Below are positions 1 through 4,730 of a stretch of 7,079 nt of DNA, in pieces. A program made the translations under genes and the position numbers. A model generated the notes under the pieces. It was not told the DNA's origin. It ran no database searches and saw nothing but the letters and a program-made list of their open reading frames with translations. The stretch comes from Gammaproteobacteria bacterium (GTDB lineage: Bacteria; Pseudomonadota; Gammaproteobacteria; Eutrophobiales; Eutrophobiaceae): assembly GCA_003645215.1 (NCBI GenBank), contig QNEM01000109.1, forward strand, positions 1 through 7,079. The letters run 5' to 3'. Positions within the stretch are counted from its first letter, which is position 1, and the number at the start of each line of letters is the position of its first letter.

Positions 1-12
1 AACCTTCTATTG

Positions 13-81
13 CTATGTTAAATCCCCTGCGCTGACTGCGCCTGTCATTCCTGCAAAACTTCCTGTAAATTTAAGTGACAT
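13..81 (-). CDS. 22-codon ORF, or frameshifted start of a late gene
   Basis: The ATG at 81 is preceded 7 nt upstream by a good ribosome-binding site (AAAAGGA, 89-95), and a T4-late-like box lies at 108-115, so translation initiation looks genuine. The product is MSLKFTGSFAGMTGAVSAGD followed by LT and a TAG stop at 13-15. Just before the stop there is a run of four G (minus strand), and the +1 frame continues open to the window edge as GFNIAIEG. One extra G would give ...SAGGFNIAIEG. It may therefore be a true mini-protein, a sequencing indel in a homopolymer, a broken gene, or a programmed shift. The window ends too soon to decide, and no family is recognised. Confidence 0.45.
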   Translation of the reverse strand: MSLKFTGSFAGMTGAVSAGDLT

Positions 82-108
82 AAGTGTATCCTTTTATTAT
101 TTACACTT
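82..108 (-). promoter_or_regulatory. Leader hairpin displaying the ribosome-binding site
   Basis: On the minus strand AAGTGTA (108-102) pairs perfectly with TACACTT (88-82). The 13-nt loop contains the AAAAGGA Shine-Dalgarno, and the start codon follows the 3' arm directly. Because the 5' arm overlaps the promoter box, a transcript starting a few nt downstream of the box would contain only part of this stem. Confidence 0.4.
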
Positions 109-115
109 ATTTATC
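108..115 (-). promoter_or_regulatory. T4-late-like promoter box GATAAATA
   Basis: The minus strand reads GATAAATAAGTGTA. The T4 late consensus is TATAAATA at -10. Near-identical 14-mers (GATAAATAAGTATA) precede the genes starting at 3738 and 4595, which supports a shared late-promoter signal rather than chance AT-richness. Confidence 0.5.
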
Positions 116-125
116 TTATAGATAG

Positions 126-149
126 AAAAAAGGGCCCGAAGGCCCTTTT
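126..149 (-). terminator. Rho-independent terminator with UUCG tetraloop
   Basis: The minus strand reads AAAAGGGCC-UUCG-GGCCC followed by six U. The GGGCC/GGCCC stem extends by A-U pairs. The loop is the stable UUCG only in the minus direction, matching the gene direction. It would end transcripts of the 605-aa gene after elements 1 and 2 of the repeated RNA family. Confidence 0.88.
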
Positions 150-156
150 GATGTAA

Positions 157-226
157 ATAGACGAATAGTATTTTCGATTAGTGCGGGACAAGCCCGCGGA
201 TTTTTATAGGAACTATTTATGTCTAT
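157..226 (-). ncRNA. Repeated structured RNA element, copy 1
   Basis: One of four intergenic copies sharing this minus-strand layout: outer helix P1, 5' bulge AUA opposite a single C, 6-bp helix P2 ending UAGU/ACUA, conserved UCCUAUA, a variable hairpin, then AUA and the return strands. Here P1 is AUAGAC/GUCUAU, P2 is AAUAGU/ACUAUU, and the variable hairpin is GCGGG-CUUGU-CCCGC. It lies in the 3' UTR of the 605-aa gene, just before the terminator. P1 matches copy 4 (UAGAC). Function is unknown. Confidence 0.6.
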
Positions 227-235
227 AATTTAATA

Positions 236-286
236 TGCAGCGAGTAGTATTTTTCCAATAGTGTTATAGGAACTACTTATGCCACA
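236..286 (-). ncRNA. Repeated structured RNA element, copy 2
   Basis: Shortest copy of the family. P1 is UGUGGC/GCUGCA (six pairs, two of them G-U), then the AUA bulge opposite C, P2 AGUAGU/ACUACU and the conserved UCCUAUA. The variable part between the P2 strands is short and has no strong hairpin. It starts seven nt after the stop of the 605-aa gene. The P2 change from AAUAGU to AGUAGU is matched by a compensatory change on the opposite strand. Confidence 0.55.
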
Positions 287-292
287 AAACTG

Positions 293-2110
293 TTACTTGA
301 ACAAGTCTAAAATTGCATCCTTGTTCAAGTTGTTAACTGATAAGTCAACGGTTATATCTTCTTCCTTAGTATTTACCACAGTGTACCCTAATGTATCAAG
401 TATAGTGGCTAATCGTAAAGAGTGCTTGTTCTTAAACAGTAACGATTTAAGTGTAATGGCTGAGTAATCAGAGTCTCCTGATACTGTATGCACTCCACCA
501 TCAAAGTCAGTTGCAATAAATTCTACGTTGTCGCCTGTAGCATCTACAAAACCAAGTATTGATGACATGTTACGTGTTTCTTTACGAGCAGTTGTAATCA
601 AGTTCTTTGGATCCATTACTTTCTTAGAACTGACTTTCTTTGAAGTGTTACCAACAATTAAGTCGTACTTGGAATTAGCTTCGCCGGTGTACACGTTTAG
701 ATGTACAATGTGCTGACCACATCCTTTGGCAAAACGCATGTATTCCGCAGCACCGTTAGGCGCATTAGTAATATCACCTGAGTAAGTAACTCCGCCTGCA
801 TTGTAACGGCTGTTCCAACCTACTTTACCACCGTTAATATCAACAGTTGATAAGTCTAAGTCAGACGCACCATCACTGTTCTTCCAAAACATACCTACGT
901 TTAATGTATCGCCAGTAAACTTAGTCAATGCAGGAAGGTTCCCTACGAATGACTTCTCGCTTGTTGGTAATGCATAGTCAACATTTTCTGGAATGTAAAC
1001 AGTTTTACCTGTTCCGTCAACTCGGCCTTTTAACTCGTTCATTAATGCAATGGTGTTCTTCTGCAATAATGCATCGTTGTACTTAACATTGCTTACCTTA
1101 GTAAACATCTTACCGTTACGTACTCTGTAAGTCATATCAGTTGGGTTGTTAGACGCCAACGCAATAGCATTTAAAGAACGCAATAGTGCGAATGTTGTAG
1201 CATTCGTAAGCCAATGCATGTCACCTTCGGCAATCTCTTTTGAAGTTACGAAGTTTAAAGCAGACTGAACCATTGGCTCGTGTGCTGTTTTGCTCAACTT
1301 AGCAATCTTGTTGATGATAGATCTTGTGCTATCTTTCTTCATAGCCAAAAACAATGGCTTGAAACGATTGAACACTTTAGCCAATTCAACAATATCGTTC
1401 TGCTTAATGTACGCTTCTAAATCGTGCTTGTAATTATAGTTACTTTCCTTTAATGCTAGGATAGTAGCAGGGTTTTTAATTAGTAAAGTAGACTCTGTTA
1501 CGTTGAAGATTACATAACGTAAAAACTCTTCAGCCGCAGAAGGTAAAGTACCTGTTAGTCTAGCAACATAAATGTTCGCTTCTTTGTTTGCAAACGTTCC
1601 AGCGAATACATACTCTAGGCTACGTAATAGCGTAATAAGAGTTGTCAATGTTGCTTCTTCAAGTGCAATACCTGAGTCTAAAAATTCAGTAATTCTGTTG
1701 ATTGCAGCATCACGAGTAACAGTAGTGATGACACGTACTGGTGCTCTTTCTGCATTTGGCAATTCAACATCAAAATCTTCGTTTGGAATGTACATGAAGC
1801 CAGGCTTCAATTGACCGTATGTAGTCATGTAATGCACCACTTGATCTAAGTACAATTCTAAACGGGTCTTGTCAGTAATATCTGTCCAAGATTTATAAAA
1901 TGTTTTAATAAGGTCCGAATCATTAACAGTATCTGCCAATGCAAATTCAGTTACCTTATTAGCTAATTTGGTTGAAAAGTGGCCAGAAAGAACAGTACCT
2001 GATTGTAGGTCATACCTTGGGCTGTTAACTACAGTATCGGTATCTTCTATAACAATGTTAAATAATTGTAATAGGCTTTGGTTTGTTTCGTTTAATGATA
2101 ACTTGTTCAT
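293..2110 (-). CDS. 605-aa protein with C-terminal TerD-like region
   Basis: Start supported by AAGGAG (2117-2122) upstream of the ATG. Residues 381-393 (LPTSEKSFVGNLP) lead into a stretch with GMFWKN (406-411), DLDLS (417-421), GGKVGW (427-432) and SGD (444-446). This resembles the acidic DLD-S and SGD signature of TerD-type tellurium-resistance/stress proteins, which in characterised members binds calcium; that assignment is from memory of the family and inferential. The N-terminal 370 residues are mostly helical-looking with no motif I recognise. There is no signal peptide or membrane segment. It has its own perfect sigma-70 promoter (2207-2235), a structured leader (copy 3) and a terminator, so it is probably expressed early or from infection onset. 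Possible roles (host takeover, stress or defence interaction) are speculative; a virion protein is not excluded. Confidence 0.85.
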   Translation of the reverse strand: MNKLSLNETNQSLLQLFNIVIEDTDTVVNSPRYDLQSGTVLSGHFSTKLANKVTEFALADTVNDSDLIKTFYKSWTDITDKTRLELYLDQVVHYMTTYGQLKPGFMYIPNEDFDVELPNAERAPVRVITTVTRDAAINRITEFLDSGIALEEATLTTLITLLRSLEYVFAGTFANKEANIYVARLTGTLPSAAEEFLRYVIFNVTESTLLIKNPATILALKESNYNYKHDLEAYIKQNDIVELAKVFNRFKPLFLAMKKDSTRSIINKIAKLSKTAHEPMVQSALNFVTSKEIAEGDMHWLTNATTFALLRSLNAIALASNNPTDMTYRVRNGKMFTKVSNVKYNDALLQKNTIALMNELKGRVDGTGKTVYIPENVDYALPTSEKSFVGNLPALTKFTGDTLNVGMFWKNSDGASDLDLSTVDINGGKVGWNSRYNAGGVTYSGDITNAPNGAAEYMRFAKGCGQHIVHLNVYTGEANSKYDLIVGNTSKKVSSKKVMDPKNLITTARKETRNMSSILGFVDATGDNVEFIATDFDGGVHTVSGDSDYSAITLKSLLFKNKHSLRLATILDTLGYTVVNTKEEDITVDLSVNNLNKDAILDLFK

Positions 2111-2129
2111 TTCGTGCTCCTTAATAAAG

Positions 2130-2187
2130 TGTGGCGTATAGTATGTTACATTTCAAGTGTTGTTTTATAGGAACTATATTTGCCACA
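2130..2187 (-). ncRNA. Repeated structured RNA element, copy 3 (5' leader)
   Basis: P1 is a perfect UGUGGC/GCCACA, the 5' bulge is AAA rather than AUA, the opposite side is C, P2 is UAUAGU/ACUAUA, and UCCUAUA is intact. The inner part is AU-rich with a weak ACA/UGU hairpin. It begins about 12 nt after the predicted start of the 2207-2235 promoter and ends eight nt before the Shine-Dalgarno of the 605-aa gene, so it makes up nearly the whole leader. It could affect stability or translation. It shares P1 and the GCCACAAAACT flank (plus strand) with copy 2. Confidence 0.6.
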
Positions 2188-2206
2188 AAACTATTTAATA
2201 GTATGT

Positions 2207-2235
2207 ATTATACTATCTTAAAGTGGTGATGTCAA
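2207..2235 (-). promoter_or_regulatory. Consensus sigma-70 promoter for the 605-aa gene
   Basis: TTGACA (2235-2230), 17-bp spacer, TATAAT (2212-2207), an exact consensus. The first 14 bases, TTGACATCACCACT, are identical to the start of the promoter at 6167-6195. The stop codon TGA of the 51-aa gene lies inside the -35 hexamer. Predicted transcript start is near 2200. Confidence 0.9.
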
Positions 2236-2387
2236 CCTTTTGTTGATATTACTTTAAATTCTATGTCTCCAGTCTGGATATCTTTTTCCGGATTGTCGAC
2301 ATGTTTCCTAATAAGATCATGTCGTTCGTCTGTCGGACACGTTCCTAATAATTTTCCCTTATAATATACCTCAAACATCAAAGCCAT
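2232..2387 (-). CDS. Hypothetical 51-aa protein
   Basis: The ATG at 2387 follows AGGAG with 5-6 nt spacing and lies about 20 nt below the TATAAT of a perfect sigma-70 promoter (2408-2436). The product starts MALMFEVYYKGKLLGTCPTD and ends FKVISTKG. It is small and charged, without cysteine pairs, a membrane segment or a recognised motif. The TGA stop at 2232-2234 is embedded in the -35 box of the next promoter, so gene and promoter are packed together. A strong promoter, a good ribosome site and tiny size fit an early phage host-takeover protein. That role is inferred from context only. Confidence 0.8.
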   Translation of the reverse strand: MALMFEVYYKGKLLGTCPTDERHDLIRKHVDNPEKDIQTGDIEFKVISTKG

Positions 2388-2407
2388 TTTATTCTCCTGT
2401 TGTGTAT

Positions 2408-2436
2408 ATTATACTGTCGTTAAAAGGATTTGTCAA
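2408..2436 (-). promoter_or_regulatory. Consensus sigma-70 promoter for the 51-aa gene
   Basis: TTGACA (2436-2431), 17-bp spacer, TATAAT (2413-2408). The spacer differs from the other two promoters. The start codon lies about 20 nt downstream of the -10, giving a very short leader with AGGAG. Confidence 0.9.
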
Positions 2437-2451
2437 CCTCTTTTGAATATA

Positions 2452-2520
2452 TTAGACGGATAGTATATTTGGATACAGGTTTATCACCTGTGGGGGTATA
2501 TAGGAACTATCTATGTCTAA
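2452..2520 (-). ncRNA. Repeated structured RNA element, copy 4
   Basis: P1 is UUAGAC/GUCUAA, AUA bulge opposite C, P2 GAUAGU/ACUAUC, conserved UCCUAUA, and a variable hairpin ACAGGU-GAUAA-ACCUGU. P2 differs from copies 1-3 with matching changes on both strands. It lies downstream of the 117-aa gene and upstream of the sigma-70 promoter of the 51-aa gene, so it would be made by read-through from the tRNA/117-aa transcript. Confidence 0.6.
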
Positions 2521-2529
2521 ATTTGGTGC

Positions 2530-2548
2530 TTAGATAAAAATTATCTAA
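2530..2548 (-). other. AU-rich hairpin over the stop codon of the 117-aa gene
   Basis: TTAGATAA and TTATCTAA form an 8-bp perfect stem with a 3-nt loop, and the TAA stop (2541-2543) lies within it. It is not GC-rich and no U-run follows, so it is not a classical terminator. It may protect the 3' end or pause ribosomes. Confidence 0.4.
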
Positions 2549-2894
2549 ATAAAGAAGCGTGATTATCAGGAAGAGTAGATAGGTCTAATATTTTCCCGTC
2601 AATTGTAGGAAGATCATGTTTAACAGCCTTAGCTAGTCTGTGATTCCCGTCCAACACGTATTTATATTTTCCATTGTCTACTACTATTATGATTGGATAT
2701 TGTAGGTCTGCTTTGTCGATTCTGCTCGAATCATCGTGGGCACTATCAATAACCATATGTGCTAAGTCTTTTACTTTTAATTTCTTAACAGATACATCTT
2801 TAAGAGGACCGTTGAGTAAATCCTTTATACTTAATGTTACTTTCCCGTTAGTCCAAGATGTGTCATCCCAGTTTTTAATTTCAAATAAACGCAT
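2541..2894 (-). CDS. 117-aa ParB/sulfiredoxin-like fold protein
   Basis: The core is LQYPIIIVVDNGKYKYVLDG at 64-83 with DGNHRLAKA at 82-90. Hydrophobic strands followed by a DG-x-HR loop are typical of the ParB N-terminal/sulfiredoxin superfamily (GERR in ParB, GCHR in sulfiredoxin). The catalytic Cys of sulfiredoxin is replaced by Asn, so a sulfiredoxin reaction is unlikely; nucleotide or DNA binding is possible. Residues 1-40 (MRLFEIKNWDD...) are a phage-type N-terminal extension I cannot name. No Shine-Dalgarno is visible before the ATG; a GATAAATA box ends six nt upstream, so the message may be leaderless. The gene lies 15 nt beyond a tRNA-like unit and may be co-transcribed with the array. 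Confidence 0.75.
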   Translation of the reverse strand: MRLFEIKNWDDTSWTNGKVTLSIKDLLNGPLKDVSVKKLKVKDLAHMVIDSAHDDSSRIDKADLQYPIIIVVDNGKYKYVLDGNHRLAKAVKHDLPTIDGKILDLSTLPDNHASLFR

Positions 2895-2899
2895 AATTG

Positions 2900-2907
2900 T
2901 ATTTATC
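2900..2907 (-). promoter_or_regulatory. Possible T4-late-like box GATAAATA
   Basis: The minus strand reads GATAAATACAATTATG. It is close enough to the ATG of the 117-aa gene that a transcript would start at or near the A of the ATG. The same geometry is seen at 4601-4608. It could be fortuitous in AT-rich DNA. Confidence 0.3.
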
Positions 2908-2909
2908 TA

Positions 2910-2996
2910 ATTAGGCGGAACTGGTGGGATTCGAACCGACACATTAATAGTTTCTAAAACTACCTCCTCTGCCAAATTGGGATACGAGAGCTTAAT
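2910..2996 (-). tRNA. Non-canonical tRNA-like gene, anticodon UAG
   Basis: An anticodon arm GUAGU-UUUAGAA-ACUAU (anticodon UAG), a D-arm-like UCC...GGA with AAUUUGG in its loop, and a T-arm with UUCGAAU loop (one C-C mismatch in the stem) are all visible. The expected 7-nt acceptor strands GCUCUCG and CAGUUCC do not pair. A register further out, AUUAAGC with GCCUAAU, pairs at 6 of 7 positions and leaves extra bases. UAG would read Leu CUN codons, but the long variable arm of tRNA-Leu is missing. It is either a rearranged tRNA or a decaying one. There is no encoded CCA. Confidence 0.45.
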
Positions 2997-2997
2997 A

Positions 2998-3041
2998 TGG
3001 TGGTCATTGAACTAAGACATAGTGTACATCGCCCGCAGACC
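2998..3041 (-). ncRNA. 44-nt mini-RNA ending in ACCA (copy A)
   Basis: The minus strand starts GGTC and ends GACC-ACCA, giving a 4-bp acceptor-like stem plus a discriminator A and an encoded CCA. The interior holds a weak hairpin GAUGU-ACACU-AUGUC. It is related to 6660-6702: both keep GATGNNCACTA and the CCACCA end, while the closing stem changes on both sides (GGTC/GACC to GGCC/GGCC). It sits between the UAG tRNA-like unit and the 93-nt unit with 1-8 nt gaps. D, anticodon and T arms are absent. Confidence 0.45.
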
Positions 3042-3049
3042 ATAATGTG

Positions 3050-3142
3050 TTTTGTTACTGACGGTAAGCAAGGATGATTAATCCTCCCTCGGGACTCGAA
3101 CCCTTCGCTAACCTCCCGTCTTGGATTTTATAGATAACAAAA
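3050..3142 (-). ncRNA. 93-nt acceptor-closed RNA with T-arm-like apex
   Basis: TTTTGTTA and TAACAAAA close an 8-bp stem whose end lies two nt from tRNA-Phe. Inside is an extended hairpin (GACGG/CCGTC, then AAGG/CCTT with neighbouring pairs) capped by GGG-UUCGAGU-CCC, a 3-bp T-arm look-alike. No D-arm, standard anticodon arm or CCA is present. It could be a T4 RNA C/D-type stable RNA or a strongly decayed tRNA. Confidence 0.4.
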
Positions 3143-3144
3143 TT

Positions 3145-3222
3145 TGGTGCGACCCCTCGGAGTTGAACCGAGATCTTGAGTTCTTCAAACTCACGCAATA
3201 GAACCGTCTCTGCCAGAGTCAC
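3145..3222 (-). tRNA. tRNA-Phe(GAA)
   Basis: Acceptor GUGACUC/GGGUCGC (seven pairs, two G-U), then ACCA encoded. The D-arm is GCAG/UUGC with GG in the loop. The anticodon stem UGAGU/ACUCA has loop UUGAAGA and anticodon GAA at 3184-3186. The T-arm is CUCGG-UUCAACU-CCGAG. It is a full cloverleaf, 78 nt including CCA. Confidence 0.93.
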
Positions 3223-3227
3223 ATATT

Positions 3228-3315
3228 TGGCGGTAGTGGTAGGATTCGAACCTACGGAGCAGTTATACTCGTCTAGTTAGCAACCAGGTGCCTTAAGCCT
3301 CTCAGCCACACTACC
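3228..3315 (-). tRNA. tRNA-Ser(GCU)
   Basis: Acceptor GGUAGUG/CACUACC, discriminator G, CCA encoded. The anticodon loop is UUGCUAA (anticodon at 3279-3281). A long variable arm (GAG/CUC core) places it in class II as expected for Ser. The T-arm is GUAGG-UUCGAAU-CCUAC. It lies five nt from tRNA-Phe. Confidence 0.93.
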
Positions 3316-3321
3316 TAAATT

Positions 3322-3401
3322 TGGAGCTGGGCGAAGATTACTTCCTCTTCATTCTCCTAAGGGTCATGACTCCCGTCGGACGCAAATATGCGAAACCAAG
3401 C
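3322..3401 (-). tRNA. tRNA-like cloverleaf with 4-nt D and T loops, CAU in anticodon position
   Basis: Acceptor GCUUGGU/GCCCAGC pairs at 6 of 7 positions, followed by U and an encoded CCA. The D position is CGCA-UAUU-UGCG and the T position is GAAG-UAAU-CUUC: both are perfect 4-bp stems with 4-nt loops lacking GG and UUCRA. The anticodon position is GGG-AGUCAUGA-CCC, an 8-nt loop containing CAU after U. A variable segment of about 15 nt follows. Without the D-T loop contacts it should not make a standard L-shape. It starts one nt beyond the stop of the 111-aa gene. Confidence 0.45.
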
Positions 3402-3402
3402 A

Positions 3403-3738
3403 TTAATTTGTTTTATCGTTTTTGTGTATTCGTACTAGTTCATACGAAACAATATCACTAAGTATATTATTCCAAGTACTTTGACTTAAATTACCATCTG
3501 CCAAATCGTTTCCTCTCGTCCACGTTTCGCCAGCTCGAGGCTTCCGATTGCTTGCAACACACCCTAGATAGGAATGGCCATTATTGTCGATTGTTGCAAC
3601 AACAGAATATGAATTATTATCAGTATAAATTTTAAATCTTAGTTTTTTATCCGAATCTTCTTCGAAATAAACATTTTCACTATGTGCAAATTTGCCTATA
3701 TTAGATACCTGTTCTTTCAGGTTGTTTAGAGTGTACAT
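3403..3738 (-). CDS. Hypothetical 111-aa protein
   Basis: I chose the ATG at 3738 because AAGGAG lies nine nt upstream; an in-frame ATG at 3765 would place that site inside the coding region. The product starts MYTLNNLKEQVSNIGKF and is hydrophilic. Its middle could form beta strands (LRFKIYTDN, YSVVATIDNNGHSYLG at about residues 33-58), and a C-terminal SYELVRIHKND helix or strand follows. No signal peptide, metal-binding cluster or recognised domain is seen. It is isolated between RNA units, with a late-like box at 3786-3793, so late expression is likely. Confidence 0.8.
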   Translation of the reverse strand: MYTLNNLKEQVSNIGKFAHSENVYFEEDSDKKLRFKIYTDNNSYSVVATIDNNGHSYLGCVASNRKPRAGETWTRGNDLADGNLSQSTWNNILSDIVSYELVRIHKNDKTN

Positions 3739-3762
3739 AACATTCTCCTTAAATAATTTTAT

Positions 3763-3793
3763 CATACTATAACAGTATGTATACTTATTTATC
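3763..3793 (-). promoter_or_regulatory. T4-late-like box plus leader hairpin of the 111-aa gene
   Basis: GATAAATA (3793-3786) is followed by AGTATA. The expected start of transcription is just before a perfect 6-bp hairpin CATACT-GTTAT-AGTATG (3779-3763). A transcript from this box would therefore start with a hairpin, followed by AAGGAG and the ATG at 3738. No sigma-70 pair of hexamers is evident here. Confidence 0.5.
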
Positions 3794-3818
3794 TAATACG
3801 TTTAGCACTATACTAAAT

Positions 3819-3886
3819 TGGCGATCATCCTGTGCTGTTAGCTGCGAATACATTATGCTTCGTTACAGTGAACGTACCGGGCGATC
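3819..3886 (-). ncRNA. 68-nt shortened tRNA-like RNA with encoded CCA
   Basis: GAUCGCC pairs with GAUGAUC at 6 of 7 positions and is followed by G-CCA. The AAATT spacer after it matches the other array members. Inside, CGUU-CACUGU-AACG is a D-arm-like hairpin and CGAA...UUCG is a possible second arm. There is no UUCRA T-loop, and the body is about eight nt shorter than a tRNA. Its 5' base overlaps the TGA stop of the GIY-YIG gene. Confidence 0.4.
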
Positions 3887-4595
3887 ATAATTTGTCTTTA
3901 CATTTATCAAAATGCCATTTATTCATTACACCTACATTGTTATGTTCTTTCTTACAGTGCGGGCACGTTAACATTGGCTTATTCTTTAATGCTTCTGCTA
4001 TCTTTTTCTTAACTGCATCGGACCGTGGTTTTCCATATTGCGAATTCCGTTCACCCTTTTGATTGATAGAATTAGCTTTGCCGATTTTACGTTTAGCTTC
4101 GTTAGTATGGGTCTTTCCTAGCATCGCAGGAACTCTACCATTTTGATATTGTTCTTTTTGCCGTTCGCTACTTAATCTGCCCCATTCTACTACAAATTCT
4201 GGATCTTCCCATAGTTTATTATATGCTGCAACTCTCTTATCATACCCCACTTTATACATCATTCTTGCATGTTCTGCACTGTGTGATGGATTATCGTAGT
4301 CTGCACTATTTAAATAGTCGAATCCACCAAACCCACCTATTTTAATGTTGTAAGTATCTTTCCTTGCAATAAACTCTTCATTTACGAGTTCTTTCTCTTT
4401 TGCATACATCTCTTTGGTGTTGTCGTACGTGTGGAGAATTTCTTTATTGAAATTCTCCAATCCGTACTTGTCTTTTGCATAGCCCAGTATCTTACCCGAG
4501 CCCATATATCCATCTTCTATATTGTCAGTCTTATGAGCTCCTATATAGAGTTTGCTGTTAACTAGATTCGTTATTCTATAAATAGTATAATACAT
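3885..4595 (-). CDS. GIY-YIG homing endonuclease with NUMOD3 repeats and zinc motif
   Basis: Seg/I-TevI-type free-standing endonuclease, 236 aa from the ATG at 4595. GIY-YIG domain: YYTIYRITN (2-10) and KLYIG (15-19), then DGYMGSGK (28-35) and a catalytic-type Glu in KEKELVN (E69). Two NUMOD3-like DNA-binding repeats follow: GKTHTNEAKRKIGKA (160-174) and YGKPRSDAVKKKIAEALK (187-204). The C-terminus has C211-x2-C214 and H228/C232, a likely zinc finger. An in-frame ATG at 4610 would add five residues (MINKY), but that ATG lies in the late-like box and the family usually starts just before the YxxY strand. No Shine-Dalgarno is visible. It sits inside the tRNA array between a 68-nt RNA and tRNA-Ser(UGA), a typical location for an intruding mobile endonuclease. 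Cleavage site unknown. Confidence 0.93.
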   Translation of the reverse strand: MYYTIYRITNLVNSKLYIGAHKTDNIEDGYMGSGKILGYAKDKYGLENFNKEILHTYDNTKEMYAKEKELVNEEFIARKDTYNIKIGGFGGFDYLNSADYDNPSHSAEHARMMYKVGYDKRVAAYNKLWEDPEFVVEWGRLSSERQKEQYQNGRVPAMLGKTHTNEAKRKIGKANSINQKGERNSQYGKPRSDAVKKKIAEALKNKPMLTCPHCKKEHNNVGVMNKWHFDKCKDKL

Positions 4596-4608
4596 ATACT
4601 TATTTATC
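4584..4608 (-). promoter_or_regulatory. T4-late-like box and start-codon hairpin of the GIY-YIG gene
   Basis: GATAAATA (4608-4601) is followed by a perfect hairpin AGTATA-TGTAT-TATACT (4600-4584); the ATG at 4595-4593 spans the end of the 5' arm and the loop. Transcription from the box would start at or near the ATG. Homing endonucleases such as I-TevI of T4 are known to be held to late expression by leader structure, so a similar control is plausible. Confidence 0.45.
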
Positions 4609-4614
4609 ATAACT

Positions 4615-4630
4615 AGGCGGATTTACGCCT
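4615..4630 (-). other. GC hairpin between tRNA-Ser(UGA) and the GIY-YIG gene
   Basis: AGGCG-(6 nt)-CGCCT, five perfect pairs, with no U-run after it. It lies five nt beyond the 3' end of tRNA-Ser and five nt upstream of the alternative ATG at 4610. It may be a processing or attenuation hairpin, or sequester translation starts on the read-through transcript. Confidence 0.4.
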
Positions 4631-4636
4631 CAAGGG

Positions 4637-4722
4637 CGGAAGACGGAGTGATCGAAACCCTGCCCTTTCGGACTCACCGGTGTTCAAAACCGGGGCAACC
4701 TCCACTGGTTACTACATCTACC
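4637..4722 (-). tRNA. tRNA-Ser(UGA)
   Basis: Acceptor GGUAGAU/GUCUUCC pairs except one U-U. The anticodon stem CCGGU/ACCGG has loop UUUGAAC and anticodon UGA (4684-4686). The variable arm GUCC-GAAA-GGGC gives class II, as expected for Ser. The T-loop is UUCGAUC on a partly mismatched stem. Discriminator G is followed by CC and then C, so CCA is not encoded. The D-arm is enlarged (GUA/UGC with a long loop). It should be functional if the host adds CCA. Confidence 0.78.
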
Positions 4723-4730
4723 ATAATTTG

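Noticed and set aside
201..225. Similarity of TATAGGAACTA to the yeast FRT half-site GTATAGGAACTTC
   Set aside because: Only one short half matches and the partner arm covaries with it as an RNA helix; no second half-site or recombinase gene is present.
157..2520. The four repeats as a CRISPR array or transposon ends
   Set aside because: Spacing is irregular, there is no conserved direct repeat of fixed length, no cas genes, and no transposase or target duplications. Conservation is structural.
2916..2935. tRNA on the plus strand suggested by GGATTCGAACC and a CTA anticodon-like loop
   Set aside because: TTCGAA is palindromic, so T-arms look similar on both strands. D-arm and orientation of neighbours fit only the minus strand; an amber-suppressor reading is not supported.
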